From the NCBI RefSeq assembly GCF_003226325.1, contig NZ_PDOD01000006.1, positions 62,001-126,000 of the forward strand: a DNA stretch of 64,000 nucleotides. Reading direction: 5' to 3'. The stretch is from Salipaludibacillus keqinensis. GTDB taxonomy: Bacteria; Bacillota; Bacilli; Bacillales; Salisediminibacteriaceae. The number at the start of each line of letters is the position of its first letter. The first letter of the stretch is position 1. The notes under the pieces are model-generated. The model had not been told where the DNA came from. It saw nothing but the letters and a program-made list of their open reading frames with translations, and made no database searches. This document shows positions 63,266-64,000 of this stretch, one piece after another. The position numbers and the translations under genes were made by a program.

Positions 63266-63946
63266 ATGTGCGGGCGCTTCACATTAACTACAGCTGATGA
63301 ATTAGAGGAACGTTTTGGAATTATCAGTGCGTATTTACCGGAACAAATAGAAACTTCATTTAATATCGCACCTAGTCAGCCTGTTCTGTCAGTCATTCAT
63401 GATGGAAAGAACAAGCGGATGGGTCACCTTCGCTGGGGACTGATCCCCCGCTGGGCAAAAGATGAAAAAATCGGCCACAAACTCATGAATGCACGCGCTG
63501 AGACTCTAGCTGAAAAACCGAGTTTTAAAAAGCCTTTTCAAACTCAACGATGCTTGATCATTGCTGATGGTTTTTATGAGTGGAAAAAACGTGACGGCGG
63601 TAAGGGTAAGCAACCTTACAGGATCCATCTAAAAGATGAAAAGTACTTTGCTTTTGCTGGGCTGTGGGAGAAATGGACTCCTCCAACTGGAGAAGCTGTT
63701 TTCTCATGCACGATCATTACCACAGAAGCAAACGAGCTCATGAATGAGATTCACCACCGAATGCCAGTCATAATAAATCCAAAGGACGAAGTTGCATGGC
63801 TTGATCCAATGCAGTCTAACACAAATGAATTACAGCATCTTCTAAGACCTTACCCAGCAGGCGACATGCAAGCTTACCCTGTTTCATCTGCTGTCAGTTC
63901 ACCTAAAAATAACGACCCTGAACTAATTAAGCCTATTTCAATCTAA
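63266..63946 (+). CDS. SOS response-associated peptidase (YedK/HMCES-type abasic-site protein)
   Basis: A 226-residue SRAP-domain protein. Met1 is removed so that Cys2 (MCGRF) becomes N-terminal and bonds covalently to abasic sites in single-stranded DNA. Other conserved residues are Asn and Arg in NARAET (about 73), Glu in GFYEWKK (about 105) and His in HHRMPVI (about 165). B. subtilis YoqW/YobE are relatives. It works in replication-coupled repair. The start follows GGAGGGGA. No LexA box is evident in the 110 bases upstream. Confidence 0.94.
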   Translation: MCGRFTLTTADELEERFGIISAYLPEQIETSFNIAPSQPVLSVIHDGKNKRMGHLRWGLIPRWAKDEKIGHKLMNARAETLAEKPSFKKPFQTQRCLIIADGFYEWKKRDGGKGKQPYRIHLKDEKYFAFAGLWEKWTPPTGEAVFSCTIITTEANELMNEIHHRMPVIINPKDEVAWLDPMQSNTNELQHLLRPYPAGDMQAYPVSSAVSSPKNNDPELIKPISI

Positions 63947-64000
63947 CACGTTATCTCCATAAACATCGCTATTACAGGTTTATGAATAAAAAAGATACCG

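Noticed and set aside
1-64000. CRISPR arrays, insertion sequences, prophage or toxin-antitoxin genes
   Set aside because: No regularly spaced direct repeats of CRISPR type, and no transposase, integrase or phage structural protein among the readable genes.

Overview
The window looks like a chromosomal segment of a low-GC, moderately halophilic Bacillaceae (Halobacillus, Pontibacillus or a relative). This rests on Bacillus-type ribosome binding sites, many TTG and GTG starts, CcpA-type cre boxes, a YidC2 paralogue with a MifM-like leader, a beta-lysine acetyltransferase (AblB) typical of salt adaptation, and an acidic exported solute-binding protein. I see no insertion sequence, prophage, CRISPR array or rRNA operon. 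There is one tRNA, tRNA-Arg(CCT).

Layout. Bases 1-3100 hold a cut racemase, a DJ-1/Hsp31-like protein and, unusually for a Bacillus relative, glutaminyl-tRNA synthetase. Bases 3370-7045 are a self-contained unit: promoter, cyclic-di-GMP-I riboswitch, PLP decarboxylase and chemoreceptor, then a terminator. Bases 7090-11580 carry an rRNA methyltransferase and a molybdopterin oxidoreductase/fdhD pair behind a cre box. queF sits behind a preQ1-I riboswitch. yidC sits behind a short membrane-protein ORF with the features of the MifM arrest peptide, plus an RNA hairpin that covers the yidC Shine-Dalgarno. Bases 14487-27353 are mainly amino-acid metabolism: hom-thrC-thrB, metA, a glutamate symporter and aspartate kinase, together with an intracellular amylase. 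Bases 27588-33573 encode a peptide ABC importer split into a solute-binding gene and a divergent permease/ATPase operon.

Bases 34850-44554 are the most intriguing block. They encode a two-subunit flavin/iron-sulfur oxidoreductase, an exported two-domain rhodanese, a TVP38/DedA-like membrane protein, a complete ABC importer, a CDP-alcohol phosphatidyltransferase and a lipoprotein rhodanese. The gene types match the uncharacterised E. coli ydjXYZ-ynjABCDEF cluster (recalled, not searched). An almost perfect Rex-type redox operator precedes the first gene. Next comes a LytS/LytT two-component system with a CstA-family transporter, whose promoter carries a LytTR-type direct repeat beside a cre box.

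Bases 50779-58460 form a short-chain acid or ketone-body module: a FabG-like dehydrogenase, a GntP permease, a CoA-transferase, a sigma-54 activator and a thiolase. Two excellent -24/-12 promoters precede the CoA-transferase and the thiolase. The right end carries AblB, a two-gene unit (ATP-grasp enzyme plus a large unrecognised protein with a possible papain-like Cys-His-Asn triad) and an HMCES/YedK-type protein. All functions are read from sequence by eye. No database search was run.
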